Shown: piece after piece, positions 5,801 through 6,252 of the stretch
How positions within the stretch are numbered: the stretch's first letter is position 1
How the letters are laid out: each line of letters begins with the position of its first letter
DNA from: Promethearchaeota archaeon
GTDB lineage: Archaea; Asgardarchaeota; Lokiarchaeia; Sigynarchaeales; SOKP01
Reading direction: 5' to 3'
Assembly: GCA_014730295.1 (NCBI GenBank)
Contig: WJIN01000077.1
Span: 1-6,252 of the forward strand
Length of the DNA stretch: 6,252 bases
The notes under the pieces: model-generated
Databases searched by the model: none
What the model saw: the letters and a program-made list of their open reading frames with translations, nothing else
Told to the model about the DNA's origin: nothing
Translations under genes and position numbers: made by a program

Positions 5801-6252
5801 TTAGAACTTAGTATTCCTCATCTCATTGACAGCAGCAACAGTCCTCTTCAGTAATACTTCAACTAGCTTGTGACTTTGCCATCCGATGAGCCCACAATCC
5901 GGTCCTACATACTTCAAACGATCTGAATAATGATTTAATGCTTCTTTATATCGATTTTTAATTCGCTCTTTTGAATCAATAATGGAGATTAAACCTTCAT
6001 TAGTCCCAAATGTCTCTGGGACTATACCAGTTTCAACTTTATCTGCTATTAGGTTTGATATATTGGTCCGTGTTATACCGACTCGCATTAATTTATCTGC
6101 TTTTTCTAATTCTTTTTTAGGAATTGTCTGATTAGGCCTACTGGCATATTCACATGTTAATACGTCAATATTTTCAGCTTTCAAAGCAATTTCGCTTTTC
6201 GCGAGTGAATGGAGATGAATTTGAATTTCGGCATTGATATCTTCTGACTCTA
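5801..6252 (-). CDS. MetE-family cobalamin-independent methionine synthase, C-terminal part (partial)
   Basis: The frame is open to the window edge, so the 149 visible residues are the C-terminus of a longer protein; TTG at 6184 is an internal codon, not the start. MetE-type enzymes move a methyl group from a folate or other methyl donor to homocysteine thiol held by zinc. The C-terminal barrel motifs can be seen: IHLHS at visible residues 11-15, CEYASRP at 33-39 (the conserved Glu then Ser-Arg), and GPDCGL near 115-120 (the conserved ligand Cys). In E. coli MetE the zinc ligands are H641, C643, E665 and C726. By my alignment H12, E34 and the GPDC cysteine match, while the C643 position holds H14. 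Archaeal members are short, lack the N-terminal barrel, and may use methyl-corrinoid proteins instead of folate. UroD/MetE-like relatives with another substrate remain possible. An oligo-T terminator follows. Confidence 0.82.
   Translation of the reverse strand, partial: ESEDINAEIQIHLHSLAKSEIALKAENIDVLTCEYASRPNQTIPKKELEKADKLMRVGITRTNISNLIADKVETGIVPETFGTNEGLISIIDSKERIKNRYKEALNHYSDRLKYVGPDCGLIGWQSHKLVEVLLKRTVAAVNEMRNTKF

Noticed and set aside
1..6252. CRISPR array, insertion-sequence ends or tandem repeats
   Set aside because: No regularly spaced repeat units, no transposase motifs and no terminal inverted repeats with target duplications were seen on either strand.

Overview
The window is AT-rich (about 30% G+C by eye) and looks archaeal, most likely from an Asgard (Lokiarchaeota-like) genome. 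This is inferred from several things. There is a Ras-like small GTPase with a WDFGGQ switch II and a long coiled-coil tail. TATA-like boxes lie about 26-30 bases before inferred transcript starts. The first gene of one unit looks leaderless, while a gene inside an operon has a strong Shine-Dalgarno site. Oligo-T runs follow genes. The 3' end of a short MetE-type methionine synthase gene is also present. No rRNA, tRNA or single-copy marker is present to fix the taxonomy.

Layout: (1) 1-1289, minus strand: a two-gene unit. A 333-residue GTPase is followed after 2 bases by a coiled-coil protein whose 3' end lies outside the window. (2) 1290-1604: a divergent intergenic region with a promoter candidate for each side and a doubtful 42-codon frame. 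(3) 1605-2798, plus strand: a complete thiolase with all catalytic residues and a richer base composition than its neighbours. (4) 2799-3416: 618 bases with no convincing gene. It starts with a T-rich terminator and contains a consensus TATA box, a 15-codon open frame exactly at the inferred transcript start, and a hairpin, so a small transcript is possible. (5) 5547-3417, minus strand: a tight three-gene operon. A 302-residue all-helical protein and a 248-residue protein with a lysine-rich middle overlap by ATGA, and a complete PIN-domain nuclease follows after 2 bases. (6) 5548-5800: the upstream region of that operon. (7) 5801-6252, minus strand: the C-terminal 149 residues of a MetE-family methyltransferase.

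The two most interesting systems are the PIN operon and the GTPase/coiled-coil pair. In the PIN operon, a nuclease with an intact acidic site is translationally linked to two proteins I do not recognise, which suggests an RNA-processing, toxin-like or defence-like module. In the GTPase pair, a coiled-coil GTPase and a coiled-coil partner are made together and could form a switch-controlled assembly. Both functions are inferred from motifs and context only.
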